56,137 bases of DNA from Streptomyces hilarionis (lineage in GTDB: Bacteria > Actinomycetota > Actinomycetes > Streptomycetales > Streptomycetaceae). Shown here piece by piece: positions 33,749 through 41,640 of this stretch. Location: the NCBI RefSeq assembly GCF_024539675.1, contig NZ_JAHHIT010000065.1:1-56137 (forward strand). The letters are read 5' to 3'. The notes beneath the pieces are model-generated. The model saw only the letters and a list, made by a program, of their open reading frames with translations, had not been told where the DNA came from and did no database searches. Both the position numbers and the translations under genes were made by a program. How positions within the stretch are numbered: position 1 is the first letter of the stretch; every line of letters starts with the position of its first letter.

Positions 33749-34579
33749 ATGTCCGCCACCGTCTCCTTCACGATCCCCTCCCCCGGCGGCCCGCGACCGG
33801 TCACCGTGTCCTACACGCGCGCGGGCAGGGGCGAGCCGCTGCTCCTGCTGCACGGCATCGGACACCACCGGCAGGCGTGGGACCCGGTGGTGGACATCCT
33901 GGCCGCCGAACGCGACGTGATCGCGGTGGACCTGCCGGGGTTCGGCGCGTCCCCCGCCCTGCCGGACGGCCTCGCCTACGACCTGCCCACGACGACCGCG
34001 GTGTTCGGAGCCTTCTGCGAAGCGATGGACCTGGACCGCCCCCACGTGGCGGGCAACTCCCTGGGCGGCCTGCTCGCCCTGGAACTCGGCCGCGAGAAGC
34101 TGGTGCGGACCGTCACCGCGCTGTCCCCGGCCGGGTTCTGGTCGGAGGCGGAGCGGCGCTACGCCTTCGGCGTCCTGGTCACCATGCGGGGCATCTCCCG
34201 ACGGCTGCCGCTGCCCCTCGTCGAGCGACTGGCGAGCACCGCGGCCGGCCGCACCGCCCTCACCAGCACCATCTACGCCCGCCCCGGCCGCCGTTCACCC
34301 GAGGCCGTGGTCGCCGAGACGCTGGCCCTGGCCCAGGCCACCGGGTTCGACCAGACGCTGAAGGCCGGCATCTCGATCCGCTTCACCGAGGATCTGCCCG
34401 GCGTGCCCGTCACCGTCGGCTGGGGCACCCGCGACTGGCTGCTGGTGCGCCGCCAGGGCGTCCGCGTGAAGCAGGTCATTCCGGCCGCCCGCCTGGTGCG
34501 GCTGCCCGGCTGCGGCCACTGCCCGATGAACGACGACCCGGCGCTCGTCGCCCGCGTGATCCTCGACGGCAGCCGCTGA
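33749..34579 (+). CDS. Alpha/beta hydrolase
   Basis: A 276-residue hydrolase. LLLLHGIGHHRQAW gives the oxyanion region, VIAVDLPGFGASP the second strand, and HVAGNSLGGLLALELG the nucleophile elbow with Ser in GNSLGG; RLPGCGHCPMNDDP carries the catalytic His. Substrate unknown. GAGGAGCTCCC precedes the ATG at 33749. Its last 285 bases are also covered, on the other strand, by the open frame of the EamA gene. Confidence 0.9.
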   Translation: MSATVSFTIPSPGGPRPVTVSYTRAGRGEPLLLLHGIGHHRQAWDPVVDILAAERDVIAVDLPGFGASPALPDGLAYDLPTTTAVFGAFCEAMDLDRPHVAGNSLGGLLALELGREKLVRTVTALSPAGFWSEAERRYAFGVLVTMRGISRRLPLPLVERLASTAAGRTALTSTIYARPGRRSPEAVVAETLALAQATGFDQTLKAGISIRFTEDLPGVPVTVGWGTRDWLLVRRQGVRVKQVIPAARLVRLPGCGHCPMNDDPALVARVILDGSR

Positions 34580-35458
34580 GGCGGCGGCAGGGTTCGGCGC
34601 CCCCGCCCCCAGGGCGACCCCGGCCCCGACGAGGGCGCTGCCGACCGCTTGAACCAGGCCGTAGGACCCGGCGCCCACGAGCGGCGCGGTGCAGGCGGCC
34701 GCGACGGGGATGAGGCCGGAGAACAACGTGGCCCGCTCCGCGCCGATCCGCTGCATGCCCATGTACCAGCAGACGAAGCCGACGACCGTGACGACCGCCG
34801 CCTGCCACAGCAGCGCGGCGGTCTCCGCGCCGTCGGGGCGGCGCAGCCACCGCGGACCGGCCGTCAGCAGGCCTACGGCCGCCGACTCGACGGCGGCCAG
34901 CCCGCACACCGTGGCGGACAGCAGCCGCGGGCCGAGCGGCCGCAGGACCGGCACGGCCAGCACCGCGAAGCCGACCTCCCCGGCCAGCGCGCAGACCGAC
35001 CAGGCGATGCCCGCGCCGTCCGACGGGCCCCACCCCTGCACGGTGAACGCGCCGACGGCGACCAGCGAGGACCCGTACAGCACCGCGCGCCGGGGCCGTC
35101 GCCGCGCCGCGAGCGGGACGACGACCGCCACCACGACGGGGGCGCAGCCCACGAGGACACCGGGGACGGCGGGCTCCGCGGAGCGCTCGGCGCACAGCAC
35201 CGCCAGGTTGAACCCGACCATCCCGACCGCCGCGAGAAGGGCCAGACGCGCCCACGCCCGCCCGGTCAGCGCGCGCAGCCGGGCTGCGGACCCGGCCCCC
35301 GTCAGGGGTGCGAGCAGCAGACAGGCCAGCCCGTAGCGCAGGCACTGACCGCCGGCGTACGGGTAGGCGCCGAGGACGCTGTTGGCGGTGAAGGACCCGC
35401 CGACGAGGACACAGGCGAGCGCGCACAGCAGGCAGCCGCGCAGGACGGTGGTGTTCAT
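34295..35458 (-). CDS. EamA/DMT-family permease with C-terminal run-on into the neighbouring gene
   Basis: Inner-membrane transporter of the RhaT/EamA group, usually near 300 residues with ten TM helices. Residues 1-290 show that: LLCALACVLVGGSFTANSVLG, LARLALLAAVGMVGFNLAVLCAERSAEP, GVLVGCAPVVVAVVVPLAA, GIAWSVCALAGEVGFAVLAVPVL, AAVVTVVGFVCWYMGMQRIGAERATLFSGLIPV. No stop follows; the frame continues about 97 residues, polar and His/Gly-rich, antisense to the alpha/beta hydrolase, to a total of 387. The tail is probably a read-on after loss of the ancestral stop. Divergent from a MocR regulator 47 bases away, which likely controls it. Confidence 0.75.
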   Translation of the reverse strand: MNTTVLRGCLLCALACVLVGGSFTANSVLGAYPYAGGQCLRYGLACLLLAPLTGAGSAARLRALTGRAWARLALLAAVGMVGFNLAVLCAERSAEPAVPGVLVGCAPVVVAVVVPLAARRRPRRAVLYGSSLVAVGAFTVQGWGPSDGAGIAWSVCALAGEVGFAVLAVPVLRPLGPRLLSATVCGLAAVESAAVGLLTAGPRWLRRPDGAETAALLWQAAVVTVVGFVCWYMGMQRIGAERATLFSGLIPVAAACTAPLVGAGSYGLVQAVGSALVGAGVALGAGAPNPAAASAAAVEDHAGDERRVVVHRAVAAAGQPHQAGGRNDLLHADALAAHQQPVAGAPADGDGHAGQILGEADRDAGLQRLVEPGGLGQGQRLGDHGLG

Positions 35459-35482
35459 GACGGCGACGCTAGGAGCGGCGGC

Positions 35483-35499
35483 GGTCCGGTTTAAGGTCC
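35483..35499. promoter_or_regulatory. Direct repeat in the EamA/MocR divergent promoter
   Basis: GGTCC occurs at 35483-35487 and 35495-35499, 12 bp apart (GTGGACC and CCGGACC on the other strand), within the 47-base spacer. MocR-type regulators bind direct repeats, so this is a candidate operator for both genes. Confidence 0.4.
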
Positions 35500-35505
35500 A
35501 CTTCC

Positions 35506-36960
35506 ATGACGTCATCGGGGACCAATCCGACGGGGCCGTCCGCGTCGGCCGCCTGGGAGGTGCTGCTGCCTGCGGCCACCGCCCCGCCGCGCACGCGGGG
35601 CCGCGCGCTGCGGGCCGCGCTGCGCGACGCGGTGCGCTCGGGGCGGCTCGCGCAGGGCGCCCGGCTGCCGTCGAGCCGGGACCTGGCCGCCGATCTGGGG
35701 GTGTCGCGCGGGCTGGTGACGGAGGCGTACGAGCAGCTGACCGCCGAGGGGTACCTGCGCAGCGGCCGCGGCGCCGGCACCTGGGTGGGCGGCGCCGCAC
35801 GGGCGGCCCCCTCCCGTGCGCGCGACCTCGCGCCGCGACCGCCGGGCGCCCGGGCCGACTTTGTGCCGGGCACGCCGGACCTGTCGCTGTTCCCGCGCGC
35901 GGCCTGGGCGGCGGCACAGCGGGGCGTGCTCGCCGAGCTGCCCCACCACGAGCTCGGCTATCCCGACCCGCGCGGACTGCCCCGTCTGCGCACGGCGCTC
36001 GCCGAACTCCTCGCCCGCCGCCGGGGCGTGGTCGCCGACCCGGAACGCCTCGTGATCGTCTCCGGCGTGGCCCAGGCGACGGCGCTCCTCGGGCTCGCGC
36101 TGCACGCGCGCGGAACGGACGCCGTGGGCGTCGAGGACCCCGGCAGTCCCCAGCACGGCGCCCTCTACGCGGCGGCCGGCGTCACGGCCGTCCCCCTGCC
36201 CCTGGACGACGAGGGGACCGACCTGACGGCGCTGCGGGCGTCCGGCGTCCGGGCCGTGACGACGACGCCGGCCCACCAGTTCCCCACCGGCATCGCGTAC
36301 TCGGCGCGACGGCGCGCCGAACTGCTGGACTGGGCACGGTCCGTGGACGGCTTCGTCGTCGAGGACGACTACGACGGCGACTTCCGCTACGACCGCGCCC
36401 CGGTGGGCGCCCTCCAGGGCCTGGACCCCGAGCGCGTGGCCTACACCGGGTCGGTCAGCAAGTCCCTGGCGCCCGGGCTGCGGCTGGGCTGGCTGCTCGT
36501 CCCCGAGGCGCTGGCCGAGGAGGTCGTCGCCCGCAAACGCGCCACGGACCTCGGTCATCCCGTCCTCGACCAGGCGCTGTTCGCCCGCTTCGTGGAGCGC
36601 GGCGACTACGACCGCCAGCTGCGCCGCGGCCAACGCGTCTACCGCGAGCGCCGCGACGCCCTCGTGGCGGCCCTGCGGGAGCACTTCCCGGGGGCGGAGG
36701 TGCGCGGAATCGCCGCCGGGCTCCACGTCATCGCCGAGCTCCCGCCCCGGTACGGCCCGCGGCGGCGCTTCCTGCGGCACATGGCGGCGGCGGGCGTGGA
36801 GGTGCGCACGCTGGACGACTACGTCCACGCGCGTGCCGGACGCGAGGAACGCGAGGGAACAGAGGAGGAGACGACGTCTCTCGTGCTCGGCTACGCGCAC
36901 CTGTCGCCCGCCCGGGTGCGCGACGGCGTTCGGCTGATGCGGCAGGCCCTCGACGAGTGA
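35506..36960 (+). CDS. MocR/PdxR-family regulator (GntR HTH fused to aminotransferase fold)
   Basis: A 484-residue fusion. The N-terminal winged helix (ALRDAVRSGRLAQGARLPSSRDLAADLGVSRGLVTEAYEQL) is joined by a linker to a class I aminotransferase-like domain: FVPGTPDLSLFP, ELGYPDPRGLPRLRTALAELL, VSGVAQATALLG, VVEDDYDGDFRYD and GSVSKSLAPGLRLGW with the PLP Lys. Such proteins sense PLP or an amino compound. No ribosome site precedes the ATG at 35506, so the message may be leaderless. Divergent from an EamA permease, a common pairing. Confidence 0.9.
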   Translation: MTSSGTNPTGPSASAAWEVLLPAATAPPRTRGRALRAALRDAVRSGRLAQGARLPSSRDLAADLGVSRGLVTEAYEQLTAEGYLRSGRGAGTWVGGAARAAPSRARDLAPRPPGARADFVPGTPDLSLFPRAAWAAAQRGVLAELPHHELGYPDPRGLPRLRTALAELLARRRGVVADPERLVIVSGVAQATALLGLALHARGTDAVGVEDPGSPQHGALYAAAGVTAVPLPLDDEGTDLTALRASGVRAVTTTPAHQFPTGIAYSARRRAELLDWARSVDGFVVEDDYDGDFRYDRAPVGALQGLDPERVAYTGSVSKSLAPGLRLGWLLVPEALAEEVVARKRATDLGHPVLDQALFARFVERGDYDRQLRRGQRVYRERRDALVAALREHFPGAEVRGIAAGLHVIAELPPRYGPRRRFLRHMAAAGVEVRTLDDYVHARAGREEREGTEEETTSLVLGYAHLSPARVRDGVRLMRQALDE

Positions 36961-36986
36961 CGCCCGAAGGAGCCCGTCGGGGCCGA

Positions 36987-37179
36987 GGGCGTGTTTCGAA
37001 AGTAGCGTCGTCCGCCCGGAGGGCGGGCCCGGCGGCGTCTGGTGCGTGCGATCGCAAGGCGGAGGGTCACCCCGATACTGGTTGTATCGGGGTGATCCCG
37101 ACAACGCGGCTGGGGGTGCCCCCTCCGGGGGAGTGCGTGCCAGGCGTCGCCGGGCAGACGGGACTTTCGAAACACGCCC
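36987..37179. repeat. 193-bp foldback (MITE-like) element
   Basis: Terminal inverted repeats GGGCGTGTTTCGAAAGT (36987-37003) and its perfect complement (37163-37179) bound a palindromic body. 37031-37049 pairs with 37133-37151 over 19 positions (13 Watson-Crick, 6 G-T), and a central stem TCACCCCGATAC / GTATCGGGGTGA has a five-base loop (37067-37095). Smaller local hairpins sit on either arm. No protein is encoded. The ends resemble those of the insertion sequence that abuts it. Confidence 0.75.
37067..37095. repeat. Central hairpin of the foldback element
   Basis: TCACCCCGATAC, loop TGGTT, GTATCGGGGTGA: a perfect 12-bp stem. Confidence 0.8.
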
Positions 37180-37181
37180 TA

Positions 37182-38050
37182 AAGGGTGTTTCACAAGTGT
37201 GGCTGTCCGCATGGCTCAGTGGTCCTTGACCTGCTGTTTCACCCGGTGAGGGCGAGGTTGTGCAGGGTGGCGACGGCCTGGACGGCATGGTGGAGGCCGT
37301 CTCCTTTCTGGCGGCAGTCGCGCAGGATCTTCCAGTTCTTCATCCGGGCGAAGGTGTGCTCGACGCGGGCTCGGACGCGCCGGTGCTCGGCGTTGTCCTC
37401 CTCCTGACCGCGAAGGAGCGGCCGTCCGGCGCGTCTGCGGTGCGGCACGATGAGGCCCGTGCCCAGGTAGGCGCCGTCGGCTATCACCGTCGTGCCCGCA
37501 GCCGTCGCGGGCAGGTCTGACTCGCGCCAGACGTGGGCATCGGCCTTGTTCCCGGGCGCCGGACGGGCCGATGCGACGACCAGGCGACTGTCGGCATCGA
37601 TGATGACCTGCACGTTCGCCGAGAACCGGTAATTGCGCGACGAGGCGGCCAACGTGCGGTCGCGGACCGGGATCAAGGTGCCGTCCACGATCCACAACCG
37701 CTCCACCCCTGCGACCGGCCGCGGTGCCGGCTCCAGGGCGAGCAATGGCCGCAGGCGCTGGATGACCCGGCAGACCGTGGCCGAGGAGACCCCCAAGAGC
37801 GGGGCGAGCTGGCGCATCGTGAGGTTCGTGCGGTAGTACACGGCCACCAAGAGGACCCGGTCAGCCAGTGGCAGACACCACGGGCGGCCGCCACCAGGAC
37901 CGTTCCCGCCCCGCTCACGGACCACCCTCAGCAGCCTCTCGAACCGGTCCATCCGCAGCCCTGTGAACGTCTCCACCCACAACGGCTCAGCTCTCAACAC
38001 CCCACGCATACAAGGGAAATGCCCGTAACGCGGCCTTGTGCAACACCCTT
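37182..38050 (-). mobile_element. IS5-family insertion sequence, 869 bp, apparently intact
   Basis: Ends AAGGGTGTTTCACAAG (37182-37197) and, reversed, AAGGGTGTTGCACAAG (38050-38035) match at 15 of 16 bases. A TA dinucleotide flanks each side (37180-37181 and 38051-38052), a plausible 2-bp target duplication as in IS427-like members. It carries one transposase gene with an intact catalytic triad. The left end directly abuts the 193-bp foldback element. Confidence 0.85.
37239..38009 (-). CDS. IS5-family transposase (DDE_Tnp_4 type)
   Basis: A 256-residue transposase. An N-terminal HTH (LADRVLLVAVYYRTNLTMRQLAPLLGVSSATVCRVIQRL) precedes the catalytic core: first Asp in LWIVDGTLIPVRDR, second Asp in TVIADGAYLGTGL, Glu in RARVEHTFARMKNWKILRD. 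The ending HHAVQAVATLHNLAL is typical. The frame is unbroken, so the element may be active. The ATG at 38009 lies within the element and gives a normal length; upstream in-frame starts lie outside the IS. Confidence 0.9.
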   Translation of the reverse strand: MRGVLRAEPLWVETFTGLRMDRFERLLRVVRERGGNGPGGGRPWCLPLADRVLLVAVYYRTNLTMRQLAPLLGVSSATVCRVIQRLRPLLALEPAPRPVAGVERLWIVDGTLIPVRDRTLAASSRNYRFSANVQVIIDADSRLVVASARPAPGNKADAHVWRESDLPATAAGTTVIADGAYLGTGLIVPHRRRAGRPLLRGQEEDNAEHRRVRARVEHTFARMKNWKILRDCRQKGDGLHHAVQAVATLHNLALTG

Positions 38051-38215
38051 TAGGCCCCTCGGAGGTCCTGGGAGCGGCCGAGGAGACCGGGGACGCACAG
38101 TCCGCCGGCCCCTCGCGGCGCGGCGGTTGTTCACCTGTGGTTTGCGTGCGCGCTGCGGCGCCCCAGTAGTTGTGACAGTGCACACCGGCCGGTTCCCGCC
38201 CCTGGAGGCCCCGTC
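38051..38215. other. Promoter region of the PhoD gene, next to the IS
   Basis: No gene. Contains the PHO-box-like repeat at 38129-38146 and a GGAGG at ribosome distance before the start at 38216. The IS ends 78 bases before the repeat, so the insertion did not cut into it, but it may have separated the gene from further upstream control. Confidence 0.6.
38129..38146 (+). promoter_or_regulatory. PHO-box-like direct repeat upstream of the PhoD gene
   Basis: GTTCACCTGTGGTTTGCG contains GTTCACC, a 4-base gap, then GTTTGCG, that is, two PhoP direct-repeat units with 11-base period. The first unit is exact, the second matches GTT at its core. Placed about 70 bases before the start codon of a phosphatase gene, where PhoP control is expected. 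Confidence 0.5.
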
Positions 38216-39802
38216 ATGTCCCACCGTCCGTTCCCCGGGCGCCGCAGCGTTCTGCGCGGCTCGCTCGCCGCGTCCGCGGCCCTGACCCTGCCCGCCGCCC
38301 TCGGCGCGGCCCCCGCCTTCGCACTGTCCGGGCGCCCGAAGGCGGGGTGGGGCGTCCAGGCCGGGGACGTGACCTGCGACTCCGGGCTGGTGTGGGTGCG
38401 TTCCGACCGGCCGGCGCGGATGATCGTCGAGACCGCGGCCACCGAGTCCTTCCGGGGGGCCCGCCGTTGGCACGGTCCGCTGGTCGGCGCGGGCACCGAC
38501 TTCACCGGCACGACCCGGCTGCACGGTCTGCCGTCCGGCGAGCAGATCCACTACCGCGTGCTGCTCGCCGACCCGGACGACCCCCGCCGCACCGGCGAGC
38601 CCGTGGCCGGCACGTTCCGCACCACCCCGCTCGGCCGCCGGCGCGGAGTGCGCTTCCTGTGGTCCGGGGACCTCGCCGGCCAGGGCTGGGGCATCAACCC
38701 CGACCGGGGCGGCTACCGCATCTACGACGCGATGGCGAAGCTCGATCCCGACTTCTTCCTGTGCAGCGGCGACAACATCTACGCCGACGGCCCGATCACG
38801 GCGACGCAGGCACTGCCCGACGGCAGCCTGTGGCGCAACGTCGTCACCGAGGAGAAGGCGAAGGTCGCCGAGACGCTCGCGGAGTTCCGCGGCAACTTCC
38901 GCTACAACCTGCTCGACGACAACCTGCGCCGGTTCAACGCCCAGGTGCCGTCCGTCATCCAGTGGGACGACCACGAGGTCCGCAACAACTGGTACCCGGG
39001 CGAGGTGATCGCCGACTCCGACGCCCGGTACACCGAGAAGAGCGTCGACGTGCTCGCGGGCCGCGCCCGGCGGGCCTTCGGCGAGTACTTCCCGATCTCC
39101 ACCCTGCGGCCGGGCGCGAAGGAGGGGCGCGTGCACCGGGTCGTTCGCCACGGCCCGCTGCTGGACGTGTTCGTGCTGGACATGCGCACCTACCGCAACG
39201 CCAACTCGCCCGACGACCAGCGGACGGACCCGCAGGGCATCCTGGGCGCCGAGCAGTTGGAGTGGCTGAAGCGGGAGCTGTCGCGCTCGCGCGCGGTGTG
39301 GAAGGTGATCGCCGCCGACATGCCGCTCGGGCTGGTCGTGCCGGACGCCACCGAGGGGCGGCCGAACATCGAGGCCGTCGCCCAGGGCGACCCGGGCGTC
39401 CCGCTGGGCCGCGAGCTGCAGATCGCCGAGTTGCTGCGGTTCGTCAAGCACCGGCGGATCACCGGCACCGTGTGGCTGACGGCGGACGTCCACCACACCT
39501 CGGCGCAGCACTACCAGCCGTCGCGGGCCGCGTTCACCGACTTCGAGCCGTTCTGGGAGTTCGTCTCCGGGCCGCTCAACGCGGGCGCCTTCCCGGCCAG
39601 CGCGCTGGACGGCACGTTCGGTCCCGAGCGGGTGTTCGTGAAGGCGCCGACCGCGGCGAACGTGTCCCCCGCGGGCGGCTACCAGTTCTTCGGCGAGGTC
39701 GACATCGACGGCGACAGCGGCGAGTTGACGGTGCGTCTGCGCGAGCAGGACGGGACCGTGCTGTTCACCAAGGTGCTCCAGCCCGGACGCGTCGGGCAGT
39801 AG
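38216..39802 (+). CDS. phoD: PhoD-like secreted alkaline phosphatase/phosphodiesterase
   Basis: A 528-residue exported phosphatase. The N-terminus MSHRPFPGRRSVLRGSLAASAAL with Ala-rich h-region ending APAFA is a twin-arginine (Tat) signal. An Ig-like PhoD_N domain (about 45-140: VQAGDVTCDSGLVWVRSDRPA) precedes the metal-dependent core: FLWSGDLAGQGWG, DFFLCSGDNIYADG, VIQWDDHEVRNNW, FVLDMRTYRN and WLTADVHHTSAQHY supply the Ca/Fe ligands. GGAGG precedes the ATG. The upstream PHO-box-like site suggests induction on phosphate starvation. Confidence 0.92.
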   Translation: MSHRPFPGRRSVLRGSLAASAALTLPAALGAAPAFALSGRPKAGWGVQAGDVTCDSGLVWVRSDRPARMIVETAATESFRGARRWHGPLVGAGTDFTGTTRLHGLPSGEQIHYRVLLADPDDPRRTGEPVAGTFRTTPLGRRRGVRFLWSGDLAGQGWGINPDRGGYRIYDAMAKLDPDFFLCSGDNIYADGPITATQALPDGSLWRNVVTEEKAKVAETLAEFRGNFRYNLLDDNLRRFNAQVPSVIQWDDHEVRNNWYPGEVIADSDARYTEKSVDVLAGRARRAFGEYFPISTLRPGAKEGRVHRVVRHGPLLDVFVLDMRTYRNANSPDDQRTDPQGILGAEQLEWLKRELSRSRAVWKVIAADMPLGLVVPDATEGRPNIEAVAQGDPGVPLGRELQIAELLRFVKHRRITGTVWLTADVHHTSAQHYQPSRAAFTDFEPFWEFVSGPLNAGAFPASALDGTFGPERVFVKAPTAANVSPAGGYQFFGEVDIDGDSGELTVRLREQDGTVLFTKVLQPGRVGQ

Positions 39803-39829
39803 CCCGGCGTCCCGTACCCTCGACACCGT

Positions 39830-39862
39830 GCCGCGCACCGGCGTCATCCCCCGGTGCGCGGC
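39830..39862 (+). terminator. Terminator hairpin after the PhoD gene
   Basis: GCCGCGCACCGG, nine-base loop, CCGGTGCGCGGC: perfect 12-bp stem 27 bases after the stop codon. Confidence 0.65.
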
Positions 39863-39985
39863 GCTGTCGTGCGGCCCGCCGCGGCCAGGGTCGTAGAAGC
39901 GTTAACAAAACGGGCATTCGTAGCCTTTACCCATCAGTCACAAACCGTTCGTGATCACGCAACACGATTCCTCCACAGTGGCTGC

Positions 39986-41404
39986 ATGACTCGAGACATC
40001 TCCGACGTGACGCGCGCGAAGAACGGACGCCCGGTGCACCACTGGCGGCGGGACCTGGTGGAGCTCGCGGCGCTCTTCACGGCCGTCGCGGTGGCCGACG
40101 GCGTGGCGAACCTGGTGGGACACGGACCGGACGGCCCGGCGCTGCTGGCCGTCTCCGCCGTCCTGCTCGGCGCCACGGCCGGGTTCCACACCTGGTGGGC
40201 ACGGCGCCACGGACACGCGCCGCCCACCGGCGATACCGACGCCCGGCCGCCCTCCGAGGAGTCGCAGGCCGGGCCGTCGGAGCTCCCCCCGGGGACCGAC
40301 GAGGACAGCGCCCTGTGGCGGATGCGGACGACCGTGAAGGACGCCCCGGGGTCGTTGGCCGCGCTGTGCGGTGCGCTCGCCGCCCACCGGGTGGACATCC
40401 TCAGCCTCCAGACGCACCCGCTGGGCGAGGACACGGTGGACGAGTTCCTGCTGCGCGCCCCGGGCTCGCTCGCGGCCGCCGGGATCAGCCGGGCCGTCTC
40501 CCTCGCGGGCGGCGTGGGCACCTGGATCGAGCGCGCCGACGCCCACGACCTGGTGGACGCGCCCACCCGGGTCCTCGGCCTGGCCACCCGCACCGCACTG
40601 GACGCCGCGGAACTTCCCCTCACCCTGCGGCAGTTGCTGGGCCGCTGCACGATCCGCTCGCTGCCCGCCGCGTCGGGCGCCCGGGGGCGCGGCCAGGAGG
40701 GCGTGCCCGTGGAAGGCGTGCTGGAGGACACGGTGATGCGACTGCGCGCCCCGGAGGGCGGCGTGATCACCGTGGAGCGGCCCCATCTGCCCTTCACGCC
40801 GACCGAGTTCGCCCGTGCGCGGGCCCTGGTGGAGCTCGACGCCCGGCTCGGACCGCGCATCCCGCGCGGGCAGGACGCGCTGACGCTGCCCGAGGGCGGC
40901 GACATCACCGTGCGGCGGGCCGACACCGGTGACCTGGAAGCGGCGAAGGCGATGCACGAGCGGTGCTCGGCGCGCACGCTCGGGATGCGGTACAACGGGC
41001 CGGTCGGGGACGTGGACCGCTACCTCAACCACCTGCTCAGCCCGCGTTTCGGCCGCACCCTCGCCGTGCAGACGCCGTCCGGCCGCATCGTCGGCCTCGG
41101 GCACCTGCTGTGGGACGGCGACGAGACCGAGGTCGCGCTGCTGGTCGAGGACCGGTGGCAGCGGCGCGGGGTCGGGACCGAACTGCTCGGCCGGCTGGTG
41201 GCGATGGCCGCCGAGGCGAAGTGCGAGAGCGTGTACGCCGTGACGCAGGCCTCCAACACCGGCATGGTCGCCGCCATGCGCGGCCTGGGCCTCCCGCTCG
41301 ACTACCAGATCGAGGAGGGCACCCTGGTCGTCACCGCCCGGCTGGAGACCGCGGGGGCCCGGCCGGCGTCCGTGCGCCACGACGAACGCGCCGCACGCGA
41401 CTGA
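39986..41404 (+). CDS. Membrane-anchored ACT-domain GNAT acetyltransferase
   Basis: A 472-residue protein with an unusual domain order: two TM helices near residues 24-62 (LVELAALFTAVAVADGVANL; LLAVSAVLLGATAGFHTWW), a Pro/Glu linker, an ACT amino-acid-binding domain near 112-185 (MRTTVKDAPGSLAALCGALAAHRVDILSLQTHP), a middle region, and a C-terminal GNAT domain near 305-450 with the acetyl-CoA loop VEDRWQRRGVGTELLGRLVAMA. ACT-GNAT proteins in actinobacteria include protein lysine acetyltransferases regulated by amino acids, which this may be. The ATG at 39986 gives the TM start; an upstream start would cross the promoter (CGTGATCACG palindrome at 39950-39959). Confidence 0.8.
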   Translation: MTRDISDVTRAKNGRPVHHWRRDLVELAALFTAVAVADGVANLVGHGPDGPALLAVSAVLLGATAGFHTWWARRHGHAPPTGDTDARPPSEESQAGPSELPPGTDEDSALWRMRTTVKDAPGSLAALCGALAAHRVDILSLQTHPLGEDTVDEFLLRAPGSLAAAGISRAVSLAGGVGTWIERADAHDLVDAPTRVLGLATRTALDAAELPLTLRQLLGRCTIRSLPAASGARGRGQEGVPVEGVLEDTVMRLRAPEGGVITVERPHLPFTPTEFARARALVELDARLGPRIPRGQDALTLPEGGDITVRRADTGDLEAAKAMHERCSARTLGMRYNGPVGDVDRYLNHLLSPRFGRTLAVQTPSGRIVGLGHLLWDGDETEVALLVEDRWQRRGVGTELLGRLVAMAAEAKCESVYAVTQASNTGMVAAMRGLGLPLDYQIEEGTLVVTARLETAGARPASVRHDERAARD

Positions 41405-41493
41405 CCCGGCCGGGACGACGGCGACGGCGACAGCGACGGGGCGACGGCGGGTGCGGGTGCGGTCATGGGCGCGGGTGCGGGTACGGTGACCGC

Positions 41494-41529
41494 AGGAGGG
41501 CCCGGCGATGTCCGTCGCCGGGCCCTCCT
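41494..41529. terminator. Strong bidirectional terminator
   Basis: AGGAGGGCCCGGCGA, six-base loop, TCGCCGGGCCCTCCT: perfect 15-bp stem (16 with the flanking C-G) between the convergent ACT-GNAT and PLP-enzyme genes. Confidence 0.75.
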
Positions 41530-41576
41530 GGTTCCGCCGTCCTCCCGGCGCCCCCGCCGCCTCTCGGTCACCGTCA

Positions 41577-41640
41577 CCGGTTCGGCGGCTCACCGGTTCG
41601 GCGGCTCACCGGTTCAGCGGCTCACCGGTTCAGCGGCTCA
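41577..41640. repeat. 16-bp tandem repeat, four copies
   Basis: Unit CCGGTTC-G/A-GCGGCTCA at 41577, 41593, 41609 and 41625. The first two copies carry G, the last two A, at position 8. The stop codon of the PLP-enzyme gene (41622-41624, minus strand) lies at the edge of the third copy, and its last residues are encoded by the fourth. Confidence 0.85.
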
